A stretch of DNA of 13,753 nucleotides from JAGQTE01 sp964648005. GTDB taxonomy: Bacteria > Actinomycetota > Acidimicrobiia > Acidimicrobiales > Acidimicrobilacustridaceae. The notes under the pieces were generated by a model. It did no database searches. It was not told where the DNA came from and worked only from the letters and a program-made list of their open reading frames with translations. The stretch spans positions 1-13,753 of the forward strand of contig CAZYKR010000099.1 in assembly GCA_964648005.1 (NCBI GenBank), written 5' to 3'. Each line of letters begins with the position of its first letter. Positions within the stretch are counted from its first letter, which is position 1. Positions 1 to 6,985 of this stretch are shown piece by piece. Position numbers and translations under genes: made by a program.

Positions 1-552
1 GACCTCCTCGACCGTGACCAGCGCCTCGTCGCCGTCACCGAAGCAGCTGCGCACCCCGGCGGGCACCTGCCAGCGGTAGCGGGCGTAGGGCAGGCTCAGC
101 CGCTGGACCGGCGCCAGGGCCTCGACGTCACAGGTGCCCGCCTCGACGACGAGCGACTGGTCGTCGGGCGAGCCGAAACCGCCCGAGGCCCCCAGCTCGG
201 GCGTCAGCCCCGCGACCTCCTCGGTCAGCACCAGCGTGCCGCCGTCGCGCACCCAGGACCGCCACCGCGCCACGGCAGCCTCGTCATCGGGCACGACGTA
301 CCCGAGACCGAACGCCACCTGTCCCCGGGACGGCGGCTGCTCGTCGCCCACATCGATCACGGCGTCGAACGAGCGCACCAGCTCGGCGACCGCCTTGGCT
401 CCCGACGGGTCGGTGCTCTCGGGGCTGTACGGGACCAGCGCTGCTTCTGGCTCGGCCCGGGTGGCGAAGCCCACGACGATCAGGGCTGCCACCGCCAGAC
501 CGATCCAGACCGCCGCCTTGCCGCGGCCGCCGGTCGCCGCCGGGACGGTCAT
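1..552 (-). CDS. DUF4350-type membrane-anchored protein, 3' end missing
   Basis: The open frame reads from an ATG at 552 down to the left edge, giving 184 residues with no stop, so the C-terminus is outside the window. A short basic N-terminus (MTVPAATGGRGK) precedes one membrane segment at about residues 13-30. An extracytoplasmic-looking domain follows with YSPESTDPSGAKAVAELV and a later RDGGTLVLTEEV strand, the pattern of DUF4350 proteins, which resemble class I glutamine-amidotransferase/GATase-like folds. The ATG overlaps the upstream gene's stop as ATGA, and a GGAGG site at 557-561 supports this start. Such proteins are normally encoded between DUF4129 and MoxR/DUF58 genes in actinobacteria; the cellular role is not established. 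The family call is by motif style and context, so it is moderately sure; the coding call is strong. Confidence 0.72.
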   Translation of the reverse strand, partial: MTVPAATGGRGKAAVWIGLAVAALIVVGFATRAEPEAALVPYSPESTDPSGAKAVAELVRSFDAVIDVGDEQPPSRGQVAFGLGYVVPDDEAAVARWRSWVRDGGTLVLTEEVAGLTPELGASGGFGSPDDQSLVVEAGTCDVEALAPVQRLSLPYARYRWQVPAGVRSCFGDGDEALVTVEEV

Positions 553-1178
553 CGGCCCTCCACACGCGCGGCGTCGGCCTGGAACCGCGCCGACTCGTCT
601 GGCCCGGTCGGCAGGCTGCCGTACCAGGCCCGCTCGAACAGGTCGGAGGCGTCGGCGAACGGTCCCGCGGCATCGGGCGCCGTCGTGGCCAGCTCCCGGC
701 GGAACTCACCGGCGGTGCGCCCGGGGATGTCGCGCAGCCAGCCGCGATCGATGCAGCCGACGACCAGCGCCCGATACCGGCACCGCAGTGCGTCGCGCCA
801 CTCGCCCGCCGCCTCGTGACGCAGGGCGAGCTCCTCCCACTCGTGGCGCGAGCGACGGGGCTCGACCTCGACGGTGACTCCGGGTGAGGCGAGCTGCCCG
901 ACGCGTCCGGTGCGGCGCATGGTCCGTACCACCACGAACGCCACAGCGCCGATGAGCACGGCGAGGATCAGCACCGCCACGACCGTGTTCGACGCGCCCT
1001 CGCCGACGCCGGAGACCAGGTCACCGAACCGCTCGCCCAGCCACTCGAAGAAGCGGTCGAACACGCTGGGCTCGGGCGGCTGGTATTCGGGCTGGGACAG
1101 GATCTCGTCGGCGCGTCGGCGGGCCTCGTCGGGCGGCACCTGCGCCAGGACCTGCGCCAGCAGCTCAGCGGAACGCAC
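549..1178 (-). CDS. DUF4129 domain membrane protein
   Basis: The product has 209 residues. A short N-terminal region contains DEARRRADEILSQPEYQ (residues 17-33). One transmembrane helix follows at about 64-86, then an RTMRR stop-transfer and a C-terminal domain ending in FERAWYGSLP, which matches the conserved (W/R)YG region of DUF4129. In actinobacteria this family is encoded with DUF4350, MoxR and DUF58 genes; a chaperone-assisted envelope role has been proposed for such clusters, but no enzymatic function is known. The GTG start at 1178 lies 14 nt inside the upstream gene, with GAGG at 1185-1188. The stop overlaps the next start as ATGA. Both overlaps point to translational coupling in one operon. 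Confidence 0.85.
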   Translation of the reverse strand: MRSAELLAQVLAQVPPDEARRRADEILSQPEYQPPEPSVFDRFFEWLGERFGDLVSGVGEGASNTVVAVLILAVLIGAVAFVVVRTMRRTGRVGQLASPGVTVEVEPRRSRHEWEELALRHEAAGEWRDALRCRYRALVVGCIDRGWLRDIPGRTAGEFRRELATTAPDAAGPFADASDLFERAWYGSLPTGPDESARFQADAARVEGR

Positions 1179-2256
1179 TCGCCGCCTCGAGCTCGATGTC
1201 GAGGCCCTCGGTCCGCACCCGCTGATCGAGGTAGAGCAGGATCGACGACCCGACGACGAACGGCGTCACCAGGAGCAGGACCACCGCCGACACGACGCCG
1301 GCCGCCACCAGGGCCACCGTCGCACCGACCCCGTCACTGTCGAACGCCAGCGCCGACAGGATCTGGGCCAGCACCCCGAGCCCCAGCTGCACCGCCTGGG
1401 CGACGATGACGACGAGGAGCGAGATCCCGACGATCCGCATGCCGCGTCCGAGATCGGTACCCGGGTTGCGCGACACGGCCAGCCGCCACGATCGGCGCAG
1501 CGCCGTCACAGGACCCACCTTCTCGATCACGGCGATCGGCGCCGTGAACTGCAGCCAGAACGACCAGGCGAGGAGCAGCGGCAGGCCGATGAGGCAGAAC
1601 GACAGCAGGTAGAACACGATGGCCACCGGCAGCTGGATCGCCCACAGGCCGAGCAGCGTCGGCGTGGCCTTCCACACCGAGCGCAGCGCCTCGCCCGGAC
1701 CGATGTCGCCGTCGGCGTACCAGGCCGACACGACGCGGGCCATGCCGGCGCCCACCAGGTACAACGTCAGGTTCACGAGCGCCGCGGCGCCCAGGCTCAG
1801 CAACAAGGACCGCACGGCAGCGCTCGAGCCGGCCGTCGGACCGCCGAACGGAGTGAACGGGGTGCTGCCGAACGATGCCGACGTGCCCACCGACCCGACG
1901 GCGAGCGCCTGGAGCACCATCGCCGGCACCATGAGCGGGACGATGATCCCGTAGATCGTGCGCGGCCGCGACTTGAGGATCGTGAACGAGCCGTCGAGCA
2001 CGTCGGCAACGACCATCGGGCGCAGCGGCGTCGGCAATCGGACCCCGACGGCGTTGTAGAGGTGCGAGTCCGACGAGGTCGGACCGGCGGCCACGGTGGC
2101 CACCGCCGCCCCCGAGGCCTCGGCGGCGATGCCCGCCGCCAGATCCCGACGGGGCGCGATCGGCGTGTCCGGCGCGGCCCACACCCCGGCTGGTGGCGCC
2201 GCGGGCTCGGCCGGGGTCCCGTCCTCGGAACGGGATGGGTCACCAGGAAACGCCAC
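1165..2256 (-). CDS. Polytopic membrane protein of the glycerophosphodiesterase-membrane-domain type
   Basis: The product has 363 residues. A roughly 77-residue Ala/Pro-rich N-terminus of low complexity precedes PLRPMVVADVLDGSF (about 78-92), the usual opening of this actinobacterial family. About six hydrophobic helices follow, near residues 103-122, 150-175, 202-222, 223-244, 275-300 and 312-342. Between helices 4 and 5 lies VIEKVGPVTALRRSW, and the end has LLYLDQRVRTEGLDIE; both are typical of the family. There is no catalytic phosphodiesterase domain, so the name reflects the membrane domain only and the function is unknown. The GTG start at 2256 is supported by GGAGAGG at 2267-2273, 10 nt upstream. 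It is the first gene of the operon with the DUF4129 and DUF4350 genes. Confidence 0.78.
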   Translation of the reverse strand: MAFPGDPSRSEDGTPAEPAAPPAGVWAAPDTPIAPRRDLAAGIAAEASGAAVATVAAGPTSSDSHLYNAVGVRLPTPLRPMVVADVLDGSFTILKSRPRTIYGIIVPLMVPAMVLQALAVGSVGTSASFGSTPFTPFGGPTAGSSAAVRSLLLSLGAAALVNLTLYLVGAGMARVVSAWYADGDIGPGEALRSVWKATPTLLGLWAIQLPVAIVFYLLSFCLIGLPLLLAWSFWLQFTAPIAVIEKVGPVTALRRSWRLAVSRNPGTDLGRGMRIVGISLLVVIVAQAVQLGLGVLAQILSALAFDSDGVGATVALVAAGVVSAVVLLLVTPFVVGSSILLYLDQRVRTEGLDIELEAASAFR

Positions 2257-2266
2257 CGTGCTCGAT

Positions 2267-2273
2267 CCTCTCC
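2267..2273 (-). promoter_or_regulatory. Shine-Dalgarno site fixing the GTG start at 2256
   Basis: On the minus strand the sequence is GGAGAGG, 10 nt before GTG at 2256. It supports this start over an internal methionine at the end of the low-complexity N-terminus. Confidence 0.6.
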
Positions 2274-2277
2274 ACCC

Positions 2278-2300
2278 GTCCGGCGGCGGTCGCGCCGGAC
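2278..2300 (-). promoter_or_regulatory. 8-bp hairpin in the leader of the membrane-protein operon
   Basis: Arms at 2278-2285 and 2293-2300 are perfectly complementary (GTCCGGCG / CGCCGGAC) around a 7-nt loop. On the minus strand this lies just upstream of the Shine-Dalgarno site. It would begin at or next to the predicted transcription start if the weak -10-like TAACAAT at 2307-2313 is used. The pairing is visible in the sequence; its role as a 5' stabiliser or regulator is inference. Confidence 0.4.
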
Positions 2301-2306
2301 CGCCAC

Positions 2307-2313
2307 ATTGTTA
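2307..2313 (-). promoter_or_regulatory. Weak candidate -10 box for the membrane-protein operon
   Basis: On the minus strand this reads TAACAAT, the only AT-rich patch in the 91-bp divergent region between the membrane-protein operon and the methyltransferase gene. It would place the transcript start near 2300 and give a leader of about 43 nt that contains the Shine-Dalgarno site. No -35 element is recognisable, so confidence is low. Confidence 0.3.
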
Positions 2314-2334
2314 CCGAGGCTCGGCGGAGCGCGC

Positions 2335-2340
2335 GAGACT
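2335..2340 (+). promoter_or_regulatory. Weak candidate -10 box for leaderless methyltransferase mRNA
   Basis: GAGACT lies 7 nt before the GTG at 2348. It keeps the A and the last T of TANNNT but lacks the first T. The spacing equals that of the better leaderless candidates in this window, and no good Shine-Dalgarno site is seen, so leaderless expression is plausible but unproven. Confidence 0.3.
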
Positions 2341-2347
2341 CCCGCCC

Positions 2348-3115
2348 GTGCAGGGCTACGAGCAGTCGACCTACGGCGACCGGTTCGCCGACGTCTACGA
2401 CGACTGGTACCCGTTCGATGCCACCGCCGAAGCCACGGTCGCCTTCATCGCCGAGCGGGCCCGGCGGGTCGCCGGACCGGTCCTCGAGCTGGGGATCGGC
2501 ACCGGTCGGCTGGCCCTGCCCCTGGCCCGCCAGGGCTTCGACGTGCGCGGGATCGACGCCTCGGCTGCCATGACGGCGCGCCTCGCGGCCAAGCCCGGGG
2601 CGGACGCCATCGCCGTCACGGTCGGCGACATGGCGGCGGTCGAGGTGCCCCGCCGGCCCGACGAGGCGATCGCGCCGGCGTGCAGCGTCGTGTTCTGCGC
2701 CGCCAACACCTTCTTCGGCATCCTCGAGCCGGGGGCGCAGGCGGCGTGCCTGCACCGCTGCCGCGCCGCGCTGGCCCCGGGCGGGTGCGTGATCGTCGCG
2801 GCGTTCGTGCCACCGGACGTGCCGCTCGCCGACGCCGACGTCACGATCCGGTCGATGTCGGTCGACGAGGTCGTGCTGAGCGTGGCGCGTCGCGATCCCG
2901 AACGGCAGCGCATCGAAGGCCACTACATCTCGCTGACCGACGCCGGCACTCGGCTGCGCCCCTACGCCATCCGCTACGCCACGGTCGCCGAGCTCGACGC
3001 CGCCGCCGCCGAGGCCGGCCTGGCGGTGGTCGAGCGGCTGGCCGACTGGTCGGGGACGCCGTTCCACGACGACGCGGCCGACCACGTGTCGGTCTACCGC
3101 GTCGCCGACGTCTGA
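2348..3115 (+). CDS. Class I SAM-dependent methyltransferase
   Basis: The product has 255 residues. The Rossmann glycine-rich motif I is VLELGIGTGRLALPLA (residues 45-60). It is followed by an acidic strand end in GIDAS (D70) that should contact the ribose of S-adenosylmethionine, and a VGDM motif near 92-95. ALAPGGCVIVAAF is the usual post-motif beta strand. The N-terminus YGDRFADVYDDWY is characteristic of small soluble methyltransferases of the Methyltransf_25/UbiE-like type. The substrate cannot be read from the sequence. The frame stays open upstream to 2096 but that would overlap the divergent gene, and homology-like sequence begins at MQGYEQSTYG, so I chose GTG 2348. It converges on the PH-like gene. 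Confidence 0.85.
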   Translation: MQGYEQSTYGDRFADVYDDWYPFDATAEATVAFIAERARRVAGPVLELGIGTGRLALPLARQGFDVRGIDASAAMTARLAAKPGADAIAVTVGDMAAVEVPRRPDEAIAPACSVVFCAANTFFGILEPGAQAACLHRCRAALAPGGCVIVAAFVPPDVPLADADVTIRSMSVDEVVLSVARRDPERQRIEGHYISLTDAGTRLRPYAIRYATVAELDAAAAEAGLAVVERLADWSGTPFHDDAADHVSVYRVADV

Positions 3116-3116
3116 G

Positions 3117-3152
3117 GCCGCCGACGGAGAAGCCGCGTCACGCGGTGGCGGC
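3117..3152. terminator. Bidirectional hairpin between convergent genes
   Basis: The outer arms GCCGCC (3117-3122) and GGCGGC (3147-3152) can pair. They enclose a perfect inner hairpin CCGCG-TCA-CGCGG (3133-3145) whose 3-nt loop is the stop codon of the minus-strand gene. The plus-strand stop at 3113-3115 lies just outside. There is no T-tract on either strand. Terminator function is inferred from position. Confidence 0.5.
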
Positions 3153-3596
3153 GCCGAGCTGACCGCTGATGGCGTCGACGAACCCGGCGACGTCCTCGCC
3201 CCGGTTGGCCTCGAGGCTGACGGTCGCCCCCGACTTCATGAGCACGTCGAGGTGGGCGCCCAGGCGACCGTCGGCGCCGCGCACCTCGTCGATGCCGCGC
3301 AACGGCACGGCACCGATGTGCGCCTTGGGCTTGCCCCGCATCCCCGTCGACCACACGAGCAGCCGTTGCGTCGTGAGCAGCAGGGCCATCTGGTTGGCCA
3401 CCGGGAAGGTGACGAGCTTGTGGGGGTCCGGTGTCGACTCCGGCGCGCCGCCGAGCGCGTTCAGCCCGGTCTCGATCGTGAAGGTGTTCGGCGCCGTCGT
3501 GCCCGAGTACGCCACCCGCAACGACGCCACCGTCTGCTCCCCCGGCGCCAGCCCGGGTTGCGCGAGGGCCTGCAGCTGCTCGTCGACCGTCCCCAC
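3138..3596 (-). CDS. Small PH-like domain protein of unknown role
   Basis: The product has 152 residues with no signal peptide or membrane helix. The C-terminal half, MALLLTTQRLLVWS followed by IGAVPLRGIDEVRG and LDVLMKSGATVSLEA, has the alternating beta strands and the 'T.qRlll' signature of bacterial PH-like (YokE/bPH) domains. A C-terminal helix (DVAGFVDAISGQL) would cap the barrel. The N-terminal 60 residues are not recognisable. The GTG start at 3596 is supported by a strong GGGGAGGA at 3601-3608, and TAGGGT at 3631-3636 is a good -10 for a short leader. The frame is open far upstream but that overlaps the SRPBCC gene and has no homology-like sequence. Lipid binding is known for eukaryotic PH folds and should not be assumed here. 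Confidence 0.68.
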   Translation of the reverse strand: MGTVDEQLQALAQPGLAPGEQTVASLRVAYSGTTAPNTFTIETGLNALGGAPESTPDPHKLVTFPVANQMALLLTTQRLLVWSTGMRGKPKAHIGAVPLRGIDEVRGADGRLGAHLDVLMKSGATVSLEANRGEDVAGFVDAISGQLGAATA

Positions 3597-3630
3597 GGCT
3601 TCCTCCCCATCGTCACCCGCCGATCGGCAA

Positions 3631-3636
3631 ACCCTA
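3631..3636 (-). promoter_or_regulatory. -10 box (TAGGGT) for the PH-like gene
   Basis: On the minus strand TAGGGT predicts a start near 3624 and a leader of about 28 nt that carries the strong Shine-Dalgarno site at 3601-3608. No -35 element is recognised. Confidence 0.5.
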
Positions 3637-3700
3637 CTGCCGGCGCTCGGGGTGCGCTCGGGGCACCGAACCGGCGCGCCGCCTCGCCGCCTCGCCCCCG

Positions 3701-3706
3701 TAGCCT
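3701..3706 (+). promoter_or_regulatory. -10 box (TAGCCT) for a leaderless SRPBCC mRNA
   Basis: TAGCCT ends 8 nt before the ATG at 3715, so transcription would start at or next to the A of the start codon. No Shine-Dalgarno sequence lies between them, which fits a leaderless transcript. Confidence 0.5.
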
Positions 3707-3714
3707 TTCCGTCC

Positions 3715-4158
3715 ATGGCTTCGATCCGCGTGGGCGTGACCATCGACGCCGACCCGGCCACGGTGTGGGCGGCGATCGAGGACATCGGCTCCCACGTGCG
3801 CTGGATGGCCGACGCCGAGGCGATCCGGTTCACCTCTGCCCGGCGGCGCGGCGTGGGCACGACGTTCGAGTGCGACACCCGAGTCGGCCCGTTCTCACTG
3901 ACCGACGACATGCGCATCACGCGCTGGCGACCCGGCCGGGCGATGGGCGTCGAACACGTCGGCCTGGTGCGCGGGCGCGGGCAGTTCACCCTGCGGCGCC
4001 GCCGCGGCGGACGCACGCGTTTCACCTGGTCGGAGCGGTTGATCTTCCCGTGGTGGATGGGCGGGCCCGTCGGCGCCGTCGTCGCCGCCGAGGTCCTGCG
4101 CCTGGTGTGGTTGCGCAACCTGCGGCGGCTCAAGGCGCTGGTCGAACAACGGCGCTGA
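3715..4158 (+). CDS. SRPBCC-fold (polyketide cyclase/START-like) protein
   Basis: The product has 147 residues. The N-terminus MASIRVGVTIDADPATVWAA is the classic SRPBCC opening (beta strand, then 'ap...vW..i.d'), followed by GSHVRWM. Later strands include GVGTTFECDTRVGPFSLTDDMRIT and TRFTWSERLIFPW, and a long C-terminal helix is expected near VLRLVWLRNLRRLKALV. The length of about 147 is normal for a single-domain hydrophobic-ligand-binding protein. Ligand and reaction are unknown; it may be a cyclase/dehydrase-like or simple carrier protein. The ATG at 3715 is favoured by the -10 box 8 nt upstream. It ends 9 bp before the convergent rhomboid gene. Confidence 0.8.
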   Translation: MASIRVGVTIDADPATVWAAIEDIGSHVRWMADAEAIRFTSARRRGVGTTFECDTRVGPFSLTDDMRITRWRPGRAMGVEHVGLVRGRGQFTLRRRRGGRTRFTWSERLIFPWWMGGPVGAVVAAEVLRLVWLRNLRRLKALVEQRR

Positions 4159-4166
4159 GCGCGCCG
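4150..4166. terminator. Short bidirectional hairpin between SRPBCC and rhomboid genes
   Basis: CGGCGC (4150-4155) pairs with GCGCCG (4161-4166) around the loop TGAGC, which contains the SRPBCC stop codon (4156-4158). The rhomboid stop begins 2 nt beyond the stem. There is no T-tract. At only 6 bp it is weak alone, but the same layout occurs at the other two convergent junctions. Confidence 0.4.
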
Positions 4167-4167
4167 G

Positions 4168-5082
4168 TCACCCCAGCAGCGGGTGGGCGAACTGCTGGGC
4201 CGCCCACAGGCAGCCGAGCACCAACGCCGCGGACATGGCGCCGCACACGGCGAGCGATGCTGCCGTCGAGCGCGTGCGCTCCTCGATCTCGAAGACCGCC
4301 AGCGCCGCCAGCCCGCCACCCACCAGACCGCCGATGTGGCCGCTGATCGAGATGCCGGGGATGGCGAAGGTCAGCACCAAGTTGATGGCGATCAACGCGC
4401 CGACGCCCGAGCGCCACGGATCGATGCCGGTCTGGCGCTGGAAGACGAACGCCACGCCGAACAGCCCGAAGATGGCGCCGGACGCGCCGACGGTCACCGC
4501 AGTGGGGTCGATGAGCAACACGGCGAACGAGCCGGCAAGCAGCGCCGTCACGTACAGCATCACGAACTTCGCCCGACCGAGCACGCCCTCGAGCTGGCTG
4601 CCGAGGATGTACAACGCGTACATGTTGAACGCCAGGTGCATGAACCCGGCGTGGAGGAACCCACCGGTGACGATGCGCCACCACTCGCCGAACGCCACCC
4701 CGCCCAGCTCGCCGTCGCGGTACTGGATCGCCGCCGTCAACGCGCCCCGCTCGCCGAGCACGCCGAACGACGTGCCGCGCAAGGCGTTGCCGCCCGAGAA
4801 CAGGTCGATGAGGAACACCGCCACGTTGATGGCGATCAGCGCGTAGGTGGCGTACGGCGCCGCCATCCGGGCCAGGCGGGCTCGGTCGTACACCTGCGCA
4901 CCCGACGCCTGCACGCAGTCGGGGCAGTGGAACCCGACCGAGGCCTGCACCATGCAGCTGGGGCAGATCGGGCGACCGCAGCGCTGGCACGAGACCCCGG
5001 CGCGCCGGTCGGGGTGGCGGTAGCAGACCTGCGGCGGCGGGGCGACGGGCTGCCCGCCGAACGGATCGTGAGGTGTCGACAC
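4168..5082 (-). CDS. Rhomboid intramembrane serine protease with N-terminal zinc ribbon/B-box
   Basis: The product has 304 residues. The cytoplasmic N-terminus has a Cys/His cluster (C20, H23, C32, C35, C40, C43, H52, C53, C56) of the B-box/zinc-ribbon type often fused to actinobacterial rhomboids. The membrane core has HAGFMHLAFNMY (H144, H149, N153), the catalytic serine motif GASGAIFG (S201) and the catalytic histidine in SGHIGGLVGG (H249), so the Ser-His dyad is intact. It should cleave transmembrane substrates within the membrane; the substrate is unknown. The GTG start at 5082 is set by GGAGGA at 5092-5097, 9 nt upstream, with TAGCGT at 5115-5120 as a -10 box. It follows the enoyl-CoA hydratase gene but appears to have its own promoter. 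Confidence 0.93.
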   Translation of the reverse strand: MSTPHDPFGGQPVAPPPQVCYRHPDRRAGVSCQRCGRPICPSCMVQASVGFHCPDCVQASGAQVYDRARLARMAAPYATYALIAINVAVFLIDLFSGGNALRGTSFGVLGERGALTAAIQYRDGELGGVAFGEWWRIVTGGFLHAGFMHLAFNMYALYILGSQLEGVLGRAKFVMLYVTALLAGSFAVLLIDPTAVTVGASGAIFGLFGVAFVFQRQTGIDPWRSGVGALIAINLVLTFAIPGISISGHIGGLVGGGLAALAVFEIEERTRSTAASLAVCGAMSAALVLGCLWAAQQFAHPLLG

Positions 5083-5114
5083 GTCGGGTGGTCCTCCAAG
5101 GTGGGCCGCCCCGG

Positions 5115-5120
5115 ACGCTA
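5115..5120 (-). promoter_or_regulatory. -10 box (TAGCGT) for the rhomboid gene
   Basis: On the minus strand TAGCGT predicts a start near 5108 and a leader of about 25 nt holding the GGAGGA Shine-Dalgarno site. It lies in the 66-bp gap after the enoyl-CoA hydratase gene. Confidence 0.5.
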
Positions 5121-5148
5121 GAGGCCCGGCGCGCCATTCCCACCGCGC

Positions 5149-5931
5149 TCAGCGGCCGACGAAAGTCGCCTTGCCGGGGCCGTGCTCGAGGAACGACGCC
5201 ACGCCGATGGCGGCGTCCTCGGTGCCGAACACCTCGACGAACAGGTCCTGCTCCAGGTCCAGCCCGGCGCCGAGGCTGCCGTCGAGGCCCTGGTCGATGG
5301 CGCGCTTGGCCAGCCCCTGGGCCACCACGGCGCCCGTGGCGAACCCGGCCGCCAGCTCGATGGCCCGGGCGTGGAGCTCGTCGGCGGGCACGACGTGATC
5401 GACCAGGCCCATCGCCAGCGCCTCGGGGGCGCGCACCTGGGCGCCGCCACAGATCAGCTCCTTGGCCTTGGCCGGGCCGACGAGGCGCGCCAGCCGCTGG
5501 GTGCCGCCGCCACCGGGGATGATGCCGAGCAGGATCTCCGGCTGGCCGAGCTTGGCCCCCTCCGATGCCACCCGCAGGTCGCAGGCCAGCGCCAGCTCGC
5601 AACCGCCGCCGAGGGCGTAGCCGGCGATGGCGGCGATCGTCATCCGCTCCAGCGCCGCCAACCGGTTGAACGTCTCGAGGAACAGCCCGCCGTAGCTGCG
5701 CGCCTCGTCCGGTCCGCCGAACTCGGAGATCTCGGCGCCGGCGGCGAAGATCCGGTCGCCGCCGGTGACGACGACCGCACCGGGCAGGTCCGCCTCGAGC
5801 TCGGCGACGCGGTCGCGCAGCGCTCGCAGCACAGCACCGGAGAGGGCGTTGACCTTCGGGTTGCGCAGCGTCAGCACGGCGACGCCGTCGTCGCGTCGCT
5901 CGAGGGTCACCAGGTCGCTCGTGTCAGCCAT
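5149..5931 (-). CDS. Enoyl-CoA hydratase, crotonase family
   Basis: The product has 260 residues, normal for a single-domain crotonase. It should add water across the trans-2,3 double bond of enoyl-CoAs in beta-oxidation or a similar acyl-CoA pathway. The oxyanion-hole loop AGAEISEF is at about residues 64-71. GYALGGGCELALACD holds the first catalytic glutamate (E112) and GQPEILLGIIPGGGGTQRL the second (E132). Having both argues for a true hydratase and not a decarboxylase or isomerase-type relative. The C-terminus (ASFLEHGPGKATFVGR) is also typical. The ATG at 5931 has no Shine-Dalgarno site but TAGGGT ends 8 nt upstream, implying a leaderless mRNA. It lies directly downstream of meaB, which suggests short-chain acyl-CoA metabolism; the exact substrate is not readable. 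Confidence 0.92.
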   Translation of the reverse strand: MADTSDLVTLERRDDGVAVLTLRNPKVNALSGAVLRALRDRVAELEADLPGAVVVTGGDRIFAAGAEISEFGGPDEARSYGGLFLETFNRLAALERMTIAAIAGYALGGGCELALACDLRVASEGAKLGQPEILLGIIPGGGGTQRLARLVGPAKAKELICGGAQVRAPEALAMGLVDHVVPADELHARAIELAAGFATGAVVAQGLAKRAIDQGLDGSLGAGLDLEQDLFVEVFGTEDAAIGVASFLEHGPGKATFVGR

Positions 5932-5939
5932 GGCCGGGC

Positions 5940-5945
5940 ACCCTA
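5940..5945 (-). promoter_or_regulatory. -10 box (TAGGGT) for a leaderless enoyl-CoA hydratase mRNA
   Basis: On the minus strand TAGGGT ends 8 nt before the ATG at 5931. It sits in the 52-bp gap after meaB, so the hydratase gene may be transcribed separately as well as by read-through. Confidence 0.5.
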
Positions 5946-5983
5946 GCCCCGCGCCCGCCGACCGCTCAGGTGGTACCGGGCGC

Positions 5984-6940
5984 TCAGCCGTCGCCGCCCA
6001 GCAGCTCGTCCGCCGCCGACCACGGATCCAGACGGCGTTGCGCCACCGCGCCCAGCAGCTCGTCGAATCGGGGCCCGCCGCCCAGCTCCCGCGCCCGCGC
6101 CAGCAACCGCTCCGCCACGATGCGGTGCAGCTCGTCGGCTTGGCGGGCTGCGGTCCGCTCGGCCAGCTCGCCCGAGGTGCGCGCCGCCTCGCGATGGTCG
6201 CGGATCGCCGCCCACAGCTCGGGGACGCCGGCGCCGGTGGTGCCCACCGTCGTGAGCACCGGCGGGCGCCACGCCCGATCGGCGCCGAGCTCGAGCATCT
6301 GCTCGACGTCGCGCACCGCCTCGCTGACACCGGGCCGATCCGCCTTGTTGACGACGAAGATGTCGGCGATCTCCATCAGGCCCGCCTTGTTGGCCTGCAC
6401 GGCGTCGCCCCACCCCGGGTTGAGGACGACGACGCGGGTGTCGGTGGCGCCGGCGACCTCCACCTCGACCTGACCGACGCCGACGGTCTCGATCACGATC
6501 CACGGGAAGCCCACGGCGCCGAGCACCCGTACCGCTTCCGGCGTCGCCAGGGCCAGGCCGCCGAGGTGCCCGCGCGTGGCCATCGAACGGATGAACACGC
6601 CATCGTCGGTGGCGTGGTCACCCATCCGCACCCGGTCGCCGAGGATGGCGCCGCCGGTGAACGGCGACGAAGGGTCGATGGCCAGCACCGCCACCCGCTC
6701 GTCGTCCGCACGCATCTGTGCGATCAGCGCGCTCGTCAGCGTGGACTTGCCGGCACCGGGTGCTCCGGTGATGCCGACCGTGGCGACGGCACCGGCGTGG
6801 GCGTGGACCAGCCGGCCGACGGCTCGGGCCGGATCACCGCCACGCTCGACGATCGACAGCATGCGCGCCAGCGCCAACCGGTCGCCCTCGCGCGCCAGCG
6901 CGAACAGCTCGTCGGGATCCTGGGTCCGGGGGCGCGCCAC
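5984..6940 (-). CDS. meaB: MeaB/ArgK-type G3E GTPase for methylmalonyl-CoA mutase
   Basis: The product has 318 residues. MeaB gates cobalamin loading and protects B12-dependent acyl-CoA mutases, using GTP hydrolysis. Walker A is GAPGAGKST (residues 59-67), LAIDPSSPFTGGAILGDRVRM (from about 86) contains the switch/metal region, ETVGVGQ (151-157) is the Walker B-like segment, and NKAD (198-201) gives guanine specificity. NPGWGDAVQANKAGLMEIADI is a family hallmark. The C-terminal helices (FDELLGAVAQRRLDPWSAADELL) fit the dimerisation arm. The GTG at 6940 has TAGTGT ending 7 nt upstream and no Shine-Dalgarno site, so a leaderless mRNA is likely. The partner mutase is not in this window; other B12-dependent acyl-CoA mutases could also be clients. 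Confidence 0.93.
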   Translation of the reverse strand: MARPRTQDPDELFALAREGDRLALARMLSIVERGGDPARAVGRLVHAHAGAVATVGITGAPGAGKSTLTSALIAQMRADDERVAVLAIDPSSPFTGGAILGDRVRMGDHATDDGVFIRSMATRGHLGGLALATPEAVRVLGAVGFPWIVIETVGVGQVEVEVAGATDTRVVVLNPGWGDAVQANKAGLMEIADIFVVNKADRPGVSEAVRDVEQMLELGADRAWRPPVLTTVGTTGAGVPELWAAIRDHREAARTSGELAERTAARQADELHRIVAERLLARARELGGGPRFDELLGAVAQRRLDPWSAADELLGGDG

Positions 6941-6947
6941 GGCGACG

Positions 6948-6953
6948 ACACTA
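6948..6953 (-). promoter_or_regulatory. -10 box (TAGTGT) for a leaderless meaB mRNA
   Basis: On the minus strand TAGTGT ends 7 nt before the GTG at 6940, placing the transcript start at the start codon. It lies in the 45-bp gap after the NifU-like gene. Confidence 0.5.
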
Positions 6954-6985
6954 CCGACGCGGCGGAGCAGCCCCCGCCGAGCGGC

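Noticed and set aside
2096..2347. An 84-residue N-terminal extension of the methyltransferase.
   Set aside because: It overlaps the divergent membrane-protein gene and is Ala/Pro/Gly-rich. Family-like sequence begins at residue 1 of the GTG 2348 product.
874..3162. A long plus-strand open frame of about 760 codons.
   Set aside because: It is antisense to the DUF4129 and membrane-protein genes, then out of frame over the methyltransferase. Its composition is Arg/His-rich with no domain signal.
5149..5931. The crotonase as methylmalonyl-CoA decarboxylase, suggested by adjacency to meaB.
   Set aside because: Both hydratase glutamates and GQPEILLGIIPG are present; the decarboxylase lacks this pair.
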